Shown here: piece after piece, positions 1-7,745 of the stretch
Layout of the letters: the number at the start of each line of letters is the position of its first letter
How positions within the stretch are numbered: position 1 is the first letter of the stretch
Assembly (NCBI GenBank): GCA_965603205.1
Contig: CBFDCC010000005.1
Coordinates: forward strand, 1-64,000
Direction: 5' to 3'
Origin: Temperatibacter sp965603205
GTDB lineage: Bacteria > Pseudomonadota > Alphaproteobacteria > Sphingomonadales > Kordiimonadaceae
Length of the DNA stretch: 64,000 nt
The notes under the pieces: generated by a model
Seen by the model: only the letters and a program-made list of their open reading frames with translations
The model's database searches: none
What the model was told of the DNA's origin: nothing
Translations under genes and position numbers: made by a program

Positions 1-54
1 GTCTACGACAACTGGCCTAATATAGAAACCGTCAACTTATTCTAGGACGGGACA

Positions 55-648
55 CTACAGTAATTTATCCTCAGGTGGATAAGCTGCTCCAACACTACCT
101 TCTGCATCTCGTTTGTGCTGCTCAGCTAATAATCTGTAATGCTCTGCCATACCACGGTTCTTTGTAATCTCAGCATCGGTTAGGTCTCGCATAAACTTAG
201 CGGGTCGCCCTGCCCACATTTCACCTGATTTTACAGTTTTACCTGGTGTTAACATTGCACCAGCGGCCAGCATACCATCAGATTCTATTGTCGTATTATC
301 CATAACGATGCAGCCAATGCCGACAAAGGAATGGTCATCCAATCGGCAGCCATGTAGCATAGCCATATGCGCCACAAGCACATCCTTGCCTATGATCGTT
401 TTATAAATATTAGTAGCTACATGGATAACGGTACCATCTTGAATGTTTGATCGCTCGCCAATAACAATGCTATTCACGTCGCCACGTACTACGGCATTAT
501 GCCATATACTAGCAGACGCAGCGATAGTGACTTTGCCAATAACCTGCGCGCCATGAAACAGATAGGCGCTATCATCAACATCAGGCCAAACACCCTGAAA
601 AGGCGTCATACGACCACCTAAAAAATGATCCTTAAATGTCTCAGTCAT
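55..648 (-). CDS. gamma-carbonic-anhydrase-like hexapeptide-repeat protein
   Basis: Left-handed beta-helix protein of the gamma-carbonic anhydrase / YrdA / PaaY group; members are soluble trimers binding a metal between subunits. Hexapeptide repeats cover about residues 31-150. The three expected metal ligands are visible at H76 (GTVIH), H94 (VAHM) and H99 (MLHG), and the family end motif WAGRPAK is at 145-151. Whether it hydrates CO2 or has another activity cannot be told from sequence. At 197 aa it is slightly long: an internal ATG at M14 (position 609), preceded by AGGTGG, would give a more usual N-terminus and may be the real start. It lies 20 nt downstream of argC on the same strand, so the two are probably co-transcribed. 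Confidence 0.88.
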   Translation of the reverse strand: MTETFKDHFLGGRMTPFQGVWPDVDDSAYLFHGAQVIGKVTIAASASIWHNAVVRGDVNSIVIGERSNIQDGTVIHVATNIYKTIIGKDVLVAHMAMLHGCRLDDHSFVGIGCIVMDNTTIESDGMLAAGAMLTPGKTVKSGEMWAGRPAKFMRDLTDAEITKNRGMAEHYRLLAEQHKRDAEGSVGAAYPPEDKLL

Positions 649-668
649 ATTTATCTACTTCTAATTAT

Positions 669-1799
669 TTACGGAAACATTGCTACTTGCTTTAGTCCTG
701 TATCTTCTTCAAGGCCCAACATTACATTCATATTTTGAATAGCCTGCCCCGACGACCCTTTAACCAAGTTATCAATGGCAGCGATTACAATTGCGCGACC
801 TTTGATGTGGTCTTCAAATACATTAACCACACAGTTATTCGACCCACGCACCATACGTGTTGCTGGCACTTCGTCCTTATCAAGTAGGTGCAGGAATGGC
901 TCGTCGTGGAATGTGGCGACTAAACAGTCACGGAGCATATCTACTGTTGCTTCACCTTCTAGCTTTACATAAGCGGTTATTAGCTCGCCTCTATTCATGG
1001 GCACCAGATGCGGTGTGAAGCTCATATTAACCTCACCATCAGCAGATACGGATAGTTCTTGCTCAATTTCAGGCATATGACGGTGTTTACCAACCCCGTA
1101 TGGGTGCATAGCGTCTGCCACCTCGACATAGAGGTTACTTTCCTTTAGGCCACGCCCTGCACCCGTAACACCTGATTTGGCATCGATAATAATATCTTCA
1201 CGTTGAATAAGGCCCGCTTTAAGAAGCGGCTTCAGTGCTAACAGCGTCGCTGTTGGATAGCATCCTGGGCAAGCAACCAGATTTGCTTTTTTAATATCTT
1301 CACGATAATATTCAGTTAGGCCGTACACTGCTTTGCTTTGTAGTTCTTTGGCTTGATGCTCACGCTCATACCACTGTGTATAAGTATCTGTATTGCGCAG
1401 ACGGAAATCAGCAGATAGATCAATAACCTTAACCTCGCCTTTAACTCTAGAGACTATATCATCAGTACCTTCTGCTGCTAATTCCTCCAACAAGCTGTGG
1501 TTTGTAGCATGTAACAACCCTTTAATCACTTCTTGGCTTGTAGCATGTGGCAGCGCGCAAAAGATAACATCCAATTCAACAGCTGGCCATTCAACTTCTG
1601 ATATTTTCATAAGGTCAGGTAAATTAAGGCCAATTAAATGCGGAAATATTGATGACATCGGTTGACCAGCCTTACGCTCAGCCGTCACAACTACAATCTC
1701 AACATTAGGGTGGCATACAAGCAGCCTTACGAGATCGCTGCCAGTATAACCACTGGCGCCCAATATGCCGACACGGTATTTCTTAGTTACTGACATCAT
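669..1799 (-). CDS. argC: N-acetyl-gamma-glutamyl-phosphate reductase
   Basis: Third step of arginine synthesis: NADPH-dependent reduction of N-acetylglutamyl phosphate to the semialdehyde, in the cytoplasm. The dinucleotide-binding motif GASGYTG is at residues 14-20, the strand motif VIDLSADFRL at about 125-134, and the catalytic cysteine is C180 in PGCYPT. At 376 aa it is longer than the usual 340-350 because roughly 25 extra residues (about 96-120) sit between ALPHATSQE and VIDLSADF, where most homologues have a short turn. This is the long-type ArgC, not the short ArgC2 type. The start offers two adjacent ATGs (M1, M2). A terminator-like hairpin at 1829-1861 separates it from motA upstream. 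No other arg gene is nearby. Confidence 0.95.
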   Translation of the reverse strand: MMSVTKKYRVGILGASGYTGSDLVRLLVCHPNVEIVVVTAERKAGQPMSSIFPHLIGLNLPDLMKISEVEWPAVELDVIFCALPHATSQEVIKGLLHATNHSLLEELAAEGTDDIVSRVKGEVKVIDLSADFRLRNTDTYTQWYEREHQAKELQSKAVYGLTEYYREDIKKANLVACPGCYPTATLLALKPLLKAGLIQREDIIIDAKSGVTGAGRGLKESNLYVEVADAMHPYGVGKHRHMPEIEQELSVSADGEVNMSFTPHLVPMNRGELITAYVKLEGEATVDMLRDCLVATFHDEPFLHLLDKDEVPATRMVRGSNNCVVNVFEDHIKGRAIVIAAIDNLVKGSSGQAIQNMNVMLGLEEDTGLKQVAMFP

Positions 1800-1828
1800 A
1801 AATTCCTTAATATTTTATCATTTATGTA

Positions 1829-1861
1829 TAAAATAAGCCGCCATATGAACTGGCAGCTTAT
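1829..1861 (-). terminator. rho-independent terminator after motA
   Basis: On the minus strand ATAAGCTGCC and GGCGGCTTAT pair (10 bp, one mismatch) around a 9-nt loop, followed by TTTATA. It lies 42 nt past the motA stop and 33 nt before the argC start, so argC needs read-through or a promoter overlapping the hairpin. Confidence 0.6.
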
Positions 1862-1902
1862 AAAATTATCTATTTGTTATCACGCCTCTTAAGTCGGCAT
1901 CG

Positions 1903-2775
1903 CTAACTCAGATCAGGTGGCAACTCTGCAATGGCTTCTTCCAGTTCTAAAAAGCCAGGCATATAGGGAGTTGGGCACATTCGTCGACCTAACTCTACAG
2001 AAATTTGCGGTGGATTACCATTAAGATGTGCAATTAACACGATTTTAATAATATTCATAAAGTGACCGTCTTCAAATAGTATCTGATCCAAACGCTGAGC
2101 GATGGGGCCGAACATCAAATAAGATAAGAAAATACCAAGGAAAGTACCAACAAGCGCGCCTCCAATCATCGCACCGAGCACTTCTACAGGCTCGCTAATC
2201 TTACCCATGGTTTTAACAATACCAAGTACGGCAGCAACAATACCAACGGCTGGCAGACCTTGAGCCATCTCGTTTAGAGAGTGCTGAGCCATATGCTCTT
2301 CTTTGTGATGTTTTTCCAGATCAGCGTTCATCGCGTCTTCCATCTGGTTTGCATCTTCAAAGTTCATCGTCATCATACGAATATAATCACTAATAAACTC
2401 AATAGCATGATGGTCATTTGCTACATTAGGGAAATGTTGAAAAATCTTTGAATCTTCGGGGTTTTCAATATGCGCTTCAATAGCAACAACGCCTTTAACA
2501 CGCATCGTTTTAACCAGCACAAACATTAAACATAATAAATCTTTGTAATCATCAGGTTTATAATGTGGGCCTTTCATCGTGGCCCCGATACCTTTAGCAA
2601 TATTACCTAGAGTTTTTCCATCATTGGCCATAATAACAGAACCAACCGATCCACCAAGAATGATCATAAGCTCATAGGGTAATGCTTTTGCAATAATGCC
2701 AAACTTTCCGCCTGCCAGTACGAAACCGCCGAAAACCATTACCATTACTATTACTAAGCCAATTACAATAAACAT
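1903..2775 (-). CDS. motA: flagellar motor stator protein MotA
   Basis: Inner-membrane subunit of the flagellar stator, which with MotB conducts protons and drives rotor rotation. Length (290 aa) matches the family. Membrane segments are apparent at about 1-20, 33-50, 173-190 and 200-222. The cytoplasmic loop carries R92 and E100, corresponding in position to the E. coli charged residues that contact FliG, and the conserved prolines P175 (GLPAVGI) and P224 (FGPIAQ) match E. coli P173/P222. motB, its usual partner, is not adjacent: dsbD lies upstream and argC, beyond a terminator, downstream. The gene implies a flagellated organism. The translation start lacks a strong Shine-Dalgarno sequence. 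Confidence 0.95.
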   Translation of the reverse strand: MFIVIGLVIVMVMVFGGFVLAGGKFGIIAKALPYELMIILGGSVGSVIMANDGKTLGNIAKGIGATMKGPHYKPDDYKDLLCLMFVLVKTMRVKGVVAIEAHIENPEDSKIFQHFPNVANDHHAIEFISDYIRMMTMNFEDANQMEDAMNADLEKHHKEEHMAQHSLNEMAQGLPAVGIVAAVLGIVKTMGKISEPVEVLGAMIGGALVGTFLGIFLSYLMFGPIAQRLDQILFEDGHFMNIIKIVLIAHLNGNPPQISVELGRRMCPTPYMPGFLELEEAIAELPPDLS

Positions 2776-2808
2776 GTGCGTCGCCCATTAATTACATTAT
2801 TAAATCAC

Positions 2809-2836
2809 ATACTAGCGAAGCGCACGCATGATGCAA
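2809..2836 (-). promoter_or_regulatory. putative motA promoter
   Basis: Reading the minus strand, TTGCAT and TAGTAT are separated by 16 nt, placed 34-61 nt before the motA start in the 99-bp gap after dsbD. It is a sigma-70-like match by eye; no flagellar sigma-28 or sigma-54 element was recognised. Confidence 0.35.
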
Positions 2837-2874
2837 TAGAATTTATTATAATATTCATGATAAGGCTTTGATAT

Positions 2875-4881
2875 TTAGTCACTTATAACTTTAATAATCG
2901 TATTAACCGTGATAATTTCAGGCAAGATGACTGGCGATGAAGCACCCTTTTTAAAGTACAAATACAGCGGAACGCCAGCACGCTCGTATCTTGCCAATAC
3001 CTTGGCTATCTCGTCATTACGATTGGTCCAATCCCCCTTCATTAGGGTGATGTTACCATTCTTAAAAGCGGCAATAGTCTCAGGCTTAAACAATGCTATA
3101 CGCTCATTAACCTTGCAGGTAATACACCAATCAGCGGTGAAATATACAAAGACAAGCTTACCATCTTTTCTCAGTTTATCGATTTTTTCTGCACTATATT
3201 CGGTGATTTCAATATCTGTTGTTGGCGGTGTATTATCTTGATTAATACCTAGAATAGCTACAGTTACTATAGCAATTAGTAGTATGTTACGGACTATAGT
3301 GCCTGTAAATTGATCCCTTAACCATATGATGAATGAAAGTGAGATAATAGCGATAAGTAGAATGAATAGTGATGCGACATTGGTTTGCTGCACATAAACA
3401 TATAGCAGCCAAAGCGCAGTCATTAGCATAGGAAAGGCTAGTCCCTGCTTCACTTTTTCCATCCAAGGGCCTGGGCGTGGCATCTTAGCTGCCAATTTTC
3501 CGCTATAACTAAGTGCCAGAAATGGCAAAGCAAGACCAAGACCTAGCATCATAAAGACCATAATGATAACAGGCGCGGACTGTGTGAGAGCAAAGCCAAT
3601 AGCTGGCGCCATGAGCGGCGCAGTACAGGGCGTTGCAACTAGCGTAGCAAGCACACCTGTGAAAAAGGCACCCTTTGGTCCATCCTTTTGAGCTAGTGCT
3701 GCGCCAGCACCTTCAGCCCTACCTAGCGTCATATGGAATATCCCTGCCAATGATAGAGCTACCATCGTTAAAATAATGACCATTAACGCAACAAATTTAG
3801 GTTCTTGTAATTGGAAGCCCCAACCTATCATCGCACCTGATGATCTTAGTGCCAGAAGAACAGTCACGATCACAGCAAATGATACAAGGATACCAGCTGT
3901 GTATGACCAGCCTTCCATATGGCGTTCATGCTTACTGCGACTTCCTGCAGATATAAAGGCAAAAGCCTTTAGGGATAATATAGGGAATACACATGGCATT
4001 AGGTTTAATATTAGCCCACCTAATAAGGAAAAGACCATTGCCTGCCACAAGGAAATACTAGGAACTGCGCTAGGAATTGAGGTAAATTTAGCAGGTAATT
4101 TTCTAACGGTCTTCACTTGAGAGTTCAATAAGTAACTCTTTTGCCCTAATGCGCTATCTATCGATAAAATACCAGTGATACTATTTGGAATATCCTTAGT
4201 AGAAATTAGATTAATATTAATAGATAATGCATTGTTATTAAACGAATATACATTATTAGTATCTGTAGATTTTACGCCAGATTCAATAGCGTAGTATGAA
4301 ACAGAATTTATACTCTTGCTTTCTATTTCATCCATGTAAATACGTAATGCATTACCCTCAATAACACTATTCCACGGTGACAAATCTGGCATATTAAGTC
4401 GTGCTTCAGTAAAGAGTTCAGTCTTTGCTGCATCAACGATAGAGCTATCATTAATGGACAGTTGAGCTTCAGATGTTTGGTGCTGGCTACTGCATGTATT
4501 TAGGCATGTATTTATACATGTCTGCCATTCACTATCGATAGAAAGGTTCATCGAATTCTGTGTGTAATTCTCAGCCACACTAAGGCGTGCCATTATAGTC
4601 AAGCCATCATCATAACCAAAATCACCGTTAATGCCTGCTGGTGCTTGATAGGTAATTTGATCAACTGTAACACCAGACGGCACAGTCCATTTAACAATAG
4701 GTTTAGCTTTTATATAGCCATAGCCATCTGTTGTGTACCGCAATGATACCCATGTGGCATGCCCTGCTTTAAGCTGACTATGTTCAAGATGAATACTGAG
4801 TGGAGAGGAGGAATTCACCTCATCAGCTAAGACATAACTACTAAATTGCAGTAGAATAAAAGCAACAAATAAACGTATCAC
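2875..4881 (-). CDS. dsbD: thiol:disulfide interchange protein, DsbD/ScsB type
   Basis: Membrane electron carrier passing reducing power from cytoplasmic thioredoxin to periplasmic thiol enzymes. A signal peptide covers about residues 1-19 (cleavage near VLA-DE). The periplasmic N-terminal domain follows, with three cysteines spaced C122-x3-C126-x3-C130. The polytopic domain (about 280-545) carries the redox cysteines C297 (MPCVFP) and C419 (ATPCTAP). A C-terminal periplasmic thioredoxin-like domain has C586-I-T-C589 after TADW. At 668 aa it is longer than E. coli DsbD (about 565) and resembles the ScsB-like forms with a larger N-terminal domain. The client protein is unknown; BamA in this window has four cysteines predicted to be outside the cytoplasm. 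The upstream gap to the tautomerase gene is 95 bp. Confidence 0.9.
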   Translation of the reverse strand: MIRLFVAFILLQFSSYVLADEVNSSSPLSIHLEHSQLKAGHATWVSLRYTTDGYGYIKAKPIVKWTVPSGVTVDQITYQAPAGINGDFGYDDGLTIMARLSVAENYTQNSMNLSIDSEWQTCINTCLNTCSSQHQTSEAQLSINDSSIVDAAKTELFTEARLNMPDLSPWNSVIEGNALRIYMDEIESKSINSVSYYAIESGVKSTDTNNVYSFNNNALSININLISTKDIPNSITGILSIDSALGQKSYLLNSQVKTVRKLPAKFTSIPSAVPSISLWQAMVFSLLGGLILNLMPCVFPILSLKAFAFISAGSRSKHERHMEGWSYTAGILVSFAVIVTVLLALRSSGAMIGWGFQLQEPKFVALMVIILTMVALSLAGIFHMTLGRAEGAGAALAQKDGPKGAFFTGVLATLVATPCTAPLMAPAIGFALTQSAPVIIMVFMMLGLGLALPFLALSYSGKLAAKMPRPGPWMEKVKQGLAFPMLMTALWLLYVYVQQTNVASLFILLIAIISLSFIIWLRDQFTGTIVRNILLIAIVTVAILGINQDNTPPTTDIEITEYSAEKIDKLRKDGKLVFVYFTADWCITCKVNERIALFKPETIAAFKNGNITLMKGDWTNRNDEIAKVLARYERAGVPLYLYFKKGASSPVILPEIITVNTIIKVISD

Positions 4882-4976
4882 AAAGGTTCCTTAACGAAGT
4901 TGATCATTATTAACGCGTTATATAGCATAATGAATTAACGCCTGCGCTCACAATTATGTCATAGAAGTGTTAGTGC

Positions 4977-5318
4977 TTAGGACTGAACTTTACTATAAAC
5001 AGATCGAAGTGTATCTCGTGCATCAACGCTAAGGCATTGCACTGGTAGATTTAATGATTGCAGGGCATCTAAAATTATAGAAGTTAGAGCCTTTTTTGTC
5101 TCTTCACTGCGTCCATCAAGCAAATAAACGGTTACATGGATAAAATCATTAACATCTCCACCTACTAAATAATCATCATATGATTTAGCCCGTACTTTTA
5201 TATCCGCCTCACTGAAATTACCACTAGCAAGCGCAGCTTCATGAACAATATTGCACAGCTCTATTGGTTCTATATGGTTCTTAAGCGGATTAGAATATTC
5301 TATGGTGCAATGTGGCAT
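4977..5318 (-). CDS. 5-carboxymethyl-2-hydroxymuconate isomerase family protein
   Basis: Small tautomerase-superfamily protein (113 aa) of the HpaF/CHMI family. The N-terminus MPHCTIEYS has the invariant proline that becomes residue 1 after methionine removal and acts as catalytic base in this superfamily. Length fits CHMI (about 115-130). HpaF acts in homoprotocatechuate degradation, but no other hpa gene is present, so its substrate here is unknown. AAGGAT sits 6 nt before the ATG and supports the start. It follows the rplM-rpsI terminator, so it is probably transcribed separately, possibly together with dsbD 95 bp downstream. Confidence 0.8.
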   Translation of the reverse strand: MPHCTIEYSNPLKNHIEPIELCNIVHEAALASGNFSEADIKVRAKSYDDYLVGGDVNDFIHVTVYLLDGRSEETKKALTSIILDALQSLNLPVQCLSVDARDTLRSVYSKVQS

Positions 5319-5370
5319 GGCTTATCCTTACAAAAGTGAAATATTTTCACACTATTTATATTTCATCCAT

Positions 5371-5401
5371 AAAAAAAGGGCCACACAATTGTGCAGCCCT
5401 T
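5371..5401 (-). terminator. rho-independent terminator of rplM-rpsI
   Basis: Minus strand AAGGGC and GCCCTT close a hairpin whose interior contains an ACAATTGT dyad, followed by seven T. It lies about 30 nt after the rpsI stop. Confidence 0.85.
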
Positions 5402-5431
5402 CTCTCGAATATTGTAACGGTAATATGTATA

Positions 5432-5908
5432 TTAACGCTTTGAGAACTGGAAAGAACGACGCGCTTTTGCACGACCGTACTTTTTACGCTCAACAACACG
5501 GCTATCGCGCGTTAGGAAGCCAGCAGTTTTCAGTACAGCGCGTTTCTCTGGTTCAGCAAGTTGAATTGCCTTAGAGATACCGTGCTTAACCGCGCCAGCT
5601 TGACCTGACAGGCCACCGCCTTTAACAGTTGCAATAACGTCATATTGATTTACGCGATCAGTAACCTGAAAAGGTTGATCAACAATCAAACGCAGTGTTG
5701 GGCGTGCGAAGTAAACTTCTTGGTCGCGACCATTTACTGTAATTTTACCAGAACCAGGCTTGATCCATACGCGGGCAACAGCGTCTTTACGCTTGCCTGT
5801 TGCATATGTACGGCCTAGGTCGTCTTTTACCGGTGCAGGTGCTTCAGCTTCGACAGCTGCTGCAACTGCTTCACCAGTGATTTCTTTAAGATCTTGAAGG
5901 TCAGCCAT
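5432..5908 (-). CDS. rpsI: 30S ribosomal protein S9
   Basis: Ribosomal protein of the small-subunit head whose C-terminal tail reaches the P-site tRNA. The S9 core starts near residue 33 (RTYATGKRKDAVARVW) and ends in the diagnostic RRSFQFSKR, equivalent to the usual Q-FSKR terminus. At 158 aa it is about 28 residues longer than E. coli S9; the extra length is an acidic, alanine-rich N-terminal extension (residues 1-30), as is common in Alphaproteobacteria. It follows rplM by 5 nt in the standard rplM-rpsI operon and is followed by a strong terminator. Confidence 0.97.
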   Translation of the reverse strand: MADLQDLKEITGEAVAAAVEAEAPAPVKDDLGRTYATGKRKDAVARVWIKPGSGKITVNGRDQEVYFARPTLRLIVDQPFQVTDRVNQYDVIATVKGGGLSGQAGAVKHGISKAIQLAEPEKRAVLKTAGFLTRDSRVVERKKYGRAKARRSFQFSKR

Positions 5909-5913
5909 TGTTA

Positions 5914-6372
5914 CTACCTCTTATTCTTGGTGTTCATAGCGGCAATATCAAGAACTGTAGGCTCTTGTGCGGCATGTGGGTGCTCAGTGCCAGCGTAAAC
6001 CTTTAGGTTACGCATCTGTTGACGACCAAGTGGACCTGATGGGATCATACGCTGTACAGCTTTTTCAACTACACGCTCAGGGAAACGGCCGTCTAGAATT
6101 TCAGCAGCTGTTTGTGATTTGATACCACCTGGGTGACCAGTGTGACGATAGTATATTTTGTCACTACGCTTTTTGCCCGTTAGATGAACTTTTGCAGCGT
6201 TAATAACAATAACATTGTCACCACAATCCATATGAGGTGTGTAAGTAACTTTGTTTTTACCGCGTAAGATAGTAGCAATGTGTGCTGACATACGACCAAG
6301 AACGAGGTCTTCTGCGTCAATCAGTATCCATTTCTTATCGATCTCACCAGCTTTAATAGAGAAGGTTTTCAT
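5914..6372 (-). CDS. rplM: 50S ribosomal protein L13
   Basis: Large-subunit assembly protein. The start at 6372 (MKTFSIKAGEI) is chosen because it matches L13 N-termini and has AAGGAT 6 nt upstream; an in-frame extension of 17 residues back to 6423 has no support. Motifs seen: KKWILIDAEDLVLGRM, the conserved YTPHMDCGDNVIVINA, YYRHTGHPGG and GPLGRQQMRNLKVY. Length 152 aa against 142 in E. coli. First gene of the rplM-rpsI operon, transcribed from a good promoter at 6463-6490, leaving an 80-90 nt leader. Confidence 0.97.
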   Translation of the reverse strand: MKTFSIKAGEIDKKWILIDAEDLVLGRMSAHIATILRGKNKVTYTPHMDCGDNVIVINAAKVHLTGKKRSDKIYYRHTGHPGGIKSQTAAEILDGRFPERVVEKAVQRMIPSGPLGRQQMRNLKVYAGTEHPHAAQEPTVLDIAAMNTKNKR

Positions 6373-6688
6373 CGTTTTATCCTTGAGTTGCTGGTTACCC
6401 AGCGTCTTCATCGTTAGGCGCATTCAATATTGAATAAACCTGTAATTCTTTATCTGAGGCGCAATATAGGGATAAATTCAGTTATGTCAATGTGTTTATT
6501 TACACAAGCTATATAAATTATTCAATAAAAACATAGGTTTATAATATAGGTATTATAATACCCCATGTAATTTTTTGCAAAATGGCTAGTATCAATATTA
6601 ATATGTATAGAGAAACGTAAATTACTATTGAATTTAATCATAATAATCGTACTGTAAGTTCAAATTATATACATTTAAGGAGTCTATT
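6373..6688. other. divergent intergenic region rplM / oxidoreductase
   Basis: 316 bp without a gene. It holds the rplM leader and promoter on the minus strand. The leader contains a perfect 14-bp dyad, ATTCAATATTGAAT (6422-6435), about 50 nt before the rplM start. The part nearer the plus-strand oxidoreductase is very AT-rich with TATTATAATA-type repeats around 6540-6565; a possible plus promoter (TTGCAA at 6575, TTAATA 17 nt later) is weak. No RNA gene seen. Confidence 0.6.
6463..6490 (-). promoter_or_regulatory. rplM-rpsI promoter
   Basis: On the minus strand TTGACA and TATATT are 16 nt apart, a near-consensus sigma-70 promoter, 91 nt upstream of the rplM start. The discriminator after the -10 is G/C-rich (GCGCC), which would suit stringent control of a ribosomal operon; that last point is inference. 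Confidence 0.65.
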
Positions 6689-7702
6689 ATGTCTAATACC
6701 GAAATTCATCTGGTTAAACGCCCTAAGGGTTGGCCCACGCTAGATTGCTTTAAAACAGTTCATACAGATATCCCAACCGCTAATGATGGTGAGTTTGTCA
6801 TTAAGACGCATTATATGTCCGTTGATCCCTATATGCGCGGCCGCATGAATGACACAAAGAGCTACATTCCATCCTTTGCCTTAAATGAAGCCTGCCAAGC
6901 GGGTATAGTCGGTGAGATTACCGAGAGTAAAAATGATAACTTCCCCGTTGGTAGTTATGTAGCAGGTATGGGTCTGTGGGCTAATTATTCAAAATCCAAG
7001 GGCGATGGTATGAATATCGTCCCAGCAGGCCCTCTACCCTTGTCGTATTTTATTAGTGTTCTTGGTATGCCAGGCATGACGGCCTATGTCGGCTTAATGG
7101 CTGTAGCAGGGCTTAAAGCCGGTGATAATGTATATGTATCCGCTGCTAGTGGCGCTGTAGGTCAAGTGGTTGGTCAAATTGCAAAGGATATGGGCTGTCA
7201 TGTTTCAGGTTCTGCAGGTAGTGCAGATAAGGTTGCTTACTTAACTGAAGAGTTAGGCTTTGATACTGCCTTTAATTACAAGACAGAGCGAGACTTAACA
7301 GAGGTATTAAGTGAGGCCAATCCTAAAGGCATTGATGTTTATTTTGAAAATGTCGGTGGTCCAATGTTAGAGGCTGTGCTGAATGTTATGAATCCTCATG
7401 GTCGCATTGCGGGTTGCGGCATGATCGCGGATTATAACAATGCCTCTATAGCAGAGGTTAGTACGGCCCCGCGTAATATGATGATGTTCATCGGTAAAGG
7501 TATCATGATGAAGGGATTTATTGTGAGTATGTATCCCGATGCTTGCTCCGAGTGGGCAACCAAGGTAGGCCCTAAAATGATGGCTGAAGGTAAATTGAAA
7601 TACCGTGAGAGTGTTGCCGAGGGCATTGAAAACGCCCCACAAGCTTTCCTTGATATGTTAGCAGGCAAGAACTTCGGCAAACAAGTTATTAAATTAGTAT
7701 AG
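6689..7702 (+). CDS. NADP-dependent MDR oxidoreductase, CurA/YncB-like
   Basis: Zinc-free member of the medium-chain dehydrogenase/reductase superfamily (leukotriene B4 dehydrogenase / curcumin reductase group), which typically reduces the double bond of alpha,beta-unsaturated carbonyls using NADPH. Length 337 aa is standard. Seen: the N-terminal MSVDPYMRGRM motif (about 44-54), the GMPGMTAY segment preceding the cofactor domain, and the Rossmann motif VSAASGAVGQVVGQIAK (about 150-166). AAGGAG lies 7 nt before the ATG. It stands alone: divergent from rplM and followed by its own terminator. The physiological substrate is not deducible. Confidence 0.88.
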   Translation: MSNTEIHLVKRPKGWPTLDCFKTVHTDIPTANDGEFVIKTHYMSVDPYMRGRMNDTKSYIPSFALNEACQAGIVGEITESKNDNFPVGSYVAGMGLWANYSKSKGDGMNIVPAGPLPLSYFISVLGMPGMTAYVGLMAVAGLKAGDNVYVSAASGAVGQVVGQIAKDMGCHVSGSAGSADKVAYLTEELGFDTAFNYKTERDLTEVLSEANPKGIDVYFENVGGPMLEAVLNVMNPHGRIAGCGMIADYNNASIAEVSTAPRNMMMFIGKGIMMKGFIVSMYPDACSEWATKVGPKMMAEGKLKYRESVAEGIENAPQAFLDMLAGKNFGKQVIKLV

Positions 7703-7715
7703 CGACAACAAAACT

Positions 7716-7737
7716 AAGGGGCATCATAGCCCCTTTT
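7716..7737 (+). terminator. rho-independent terminator of the MDR oxidoreductase
   Basis: Perfect 7-bp stem AAGGGGC/GCCCCTT with a 6-nt loop and a T run, 14 nt after the stop. It sits in the 43-bp convergent gap before the next gene. Confidence 0.85.
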
Positions 7738-7745
7738 CATTTTCT

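Noticed and set aside
1..45. A short open stretch on the plus strand ending in TAG at 43-45 that could be the tail of a gene entering from the left.
   Set aside because: Only 14 codons are visible and a stop-free run of that length is expected by chance; no recognisable C-terminus.
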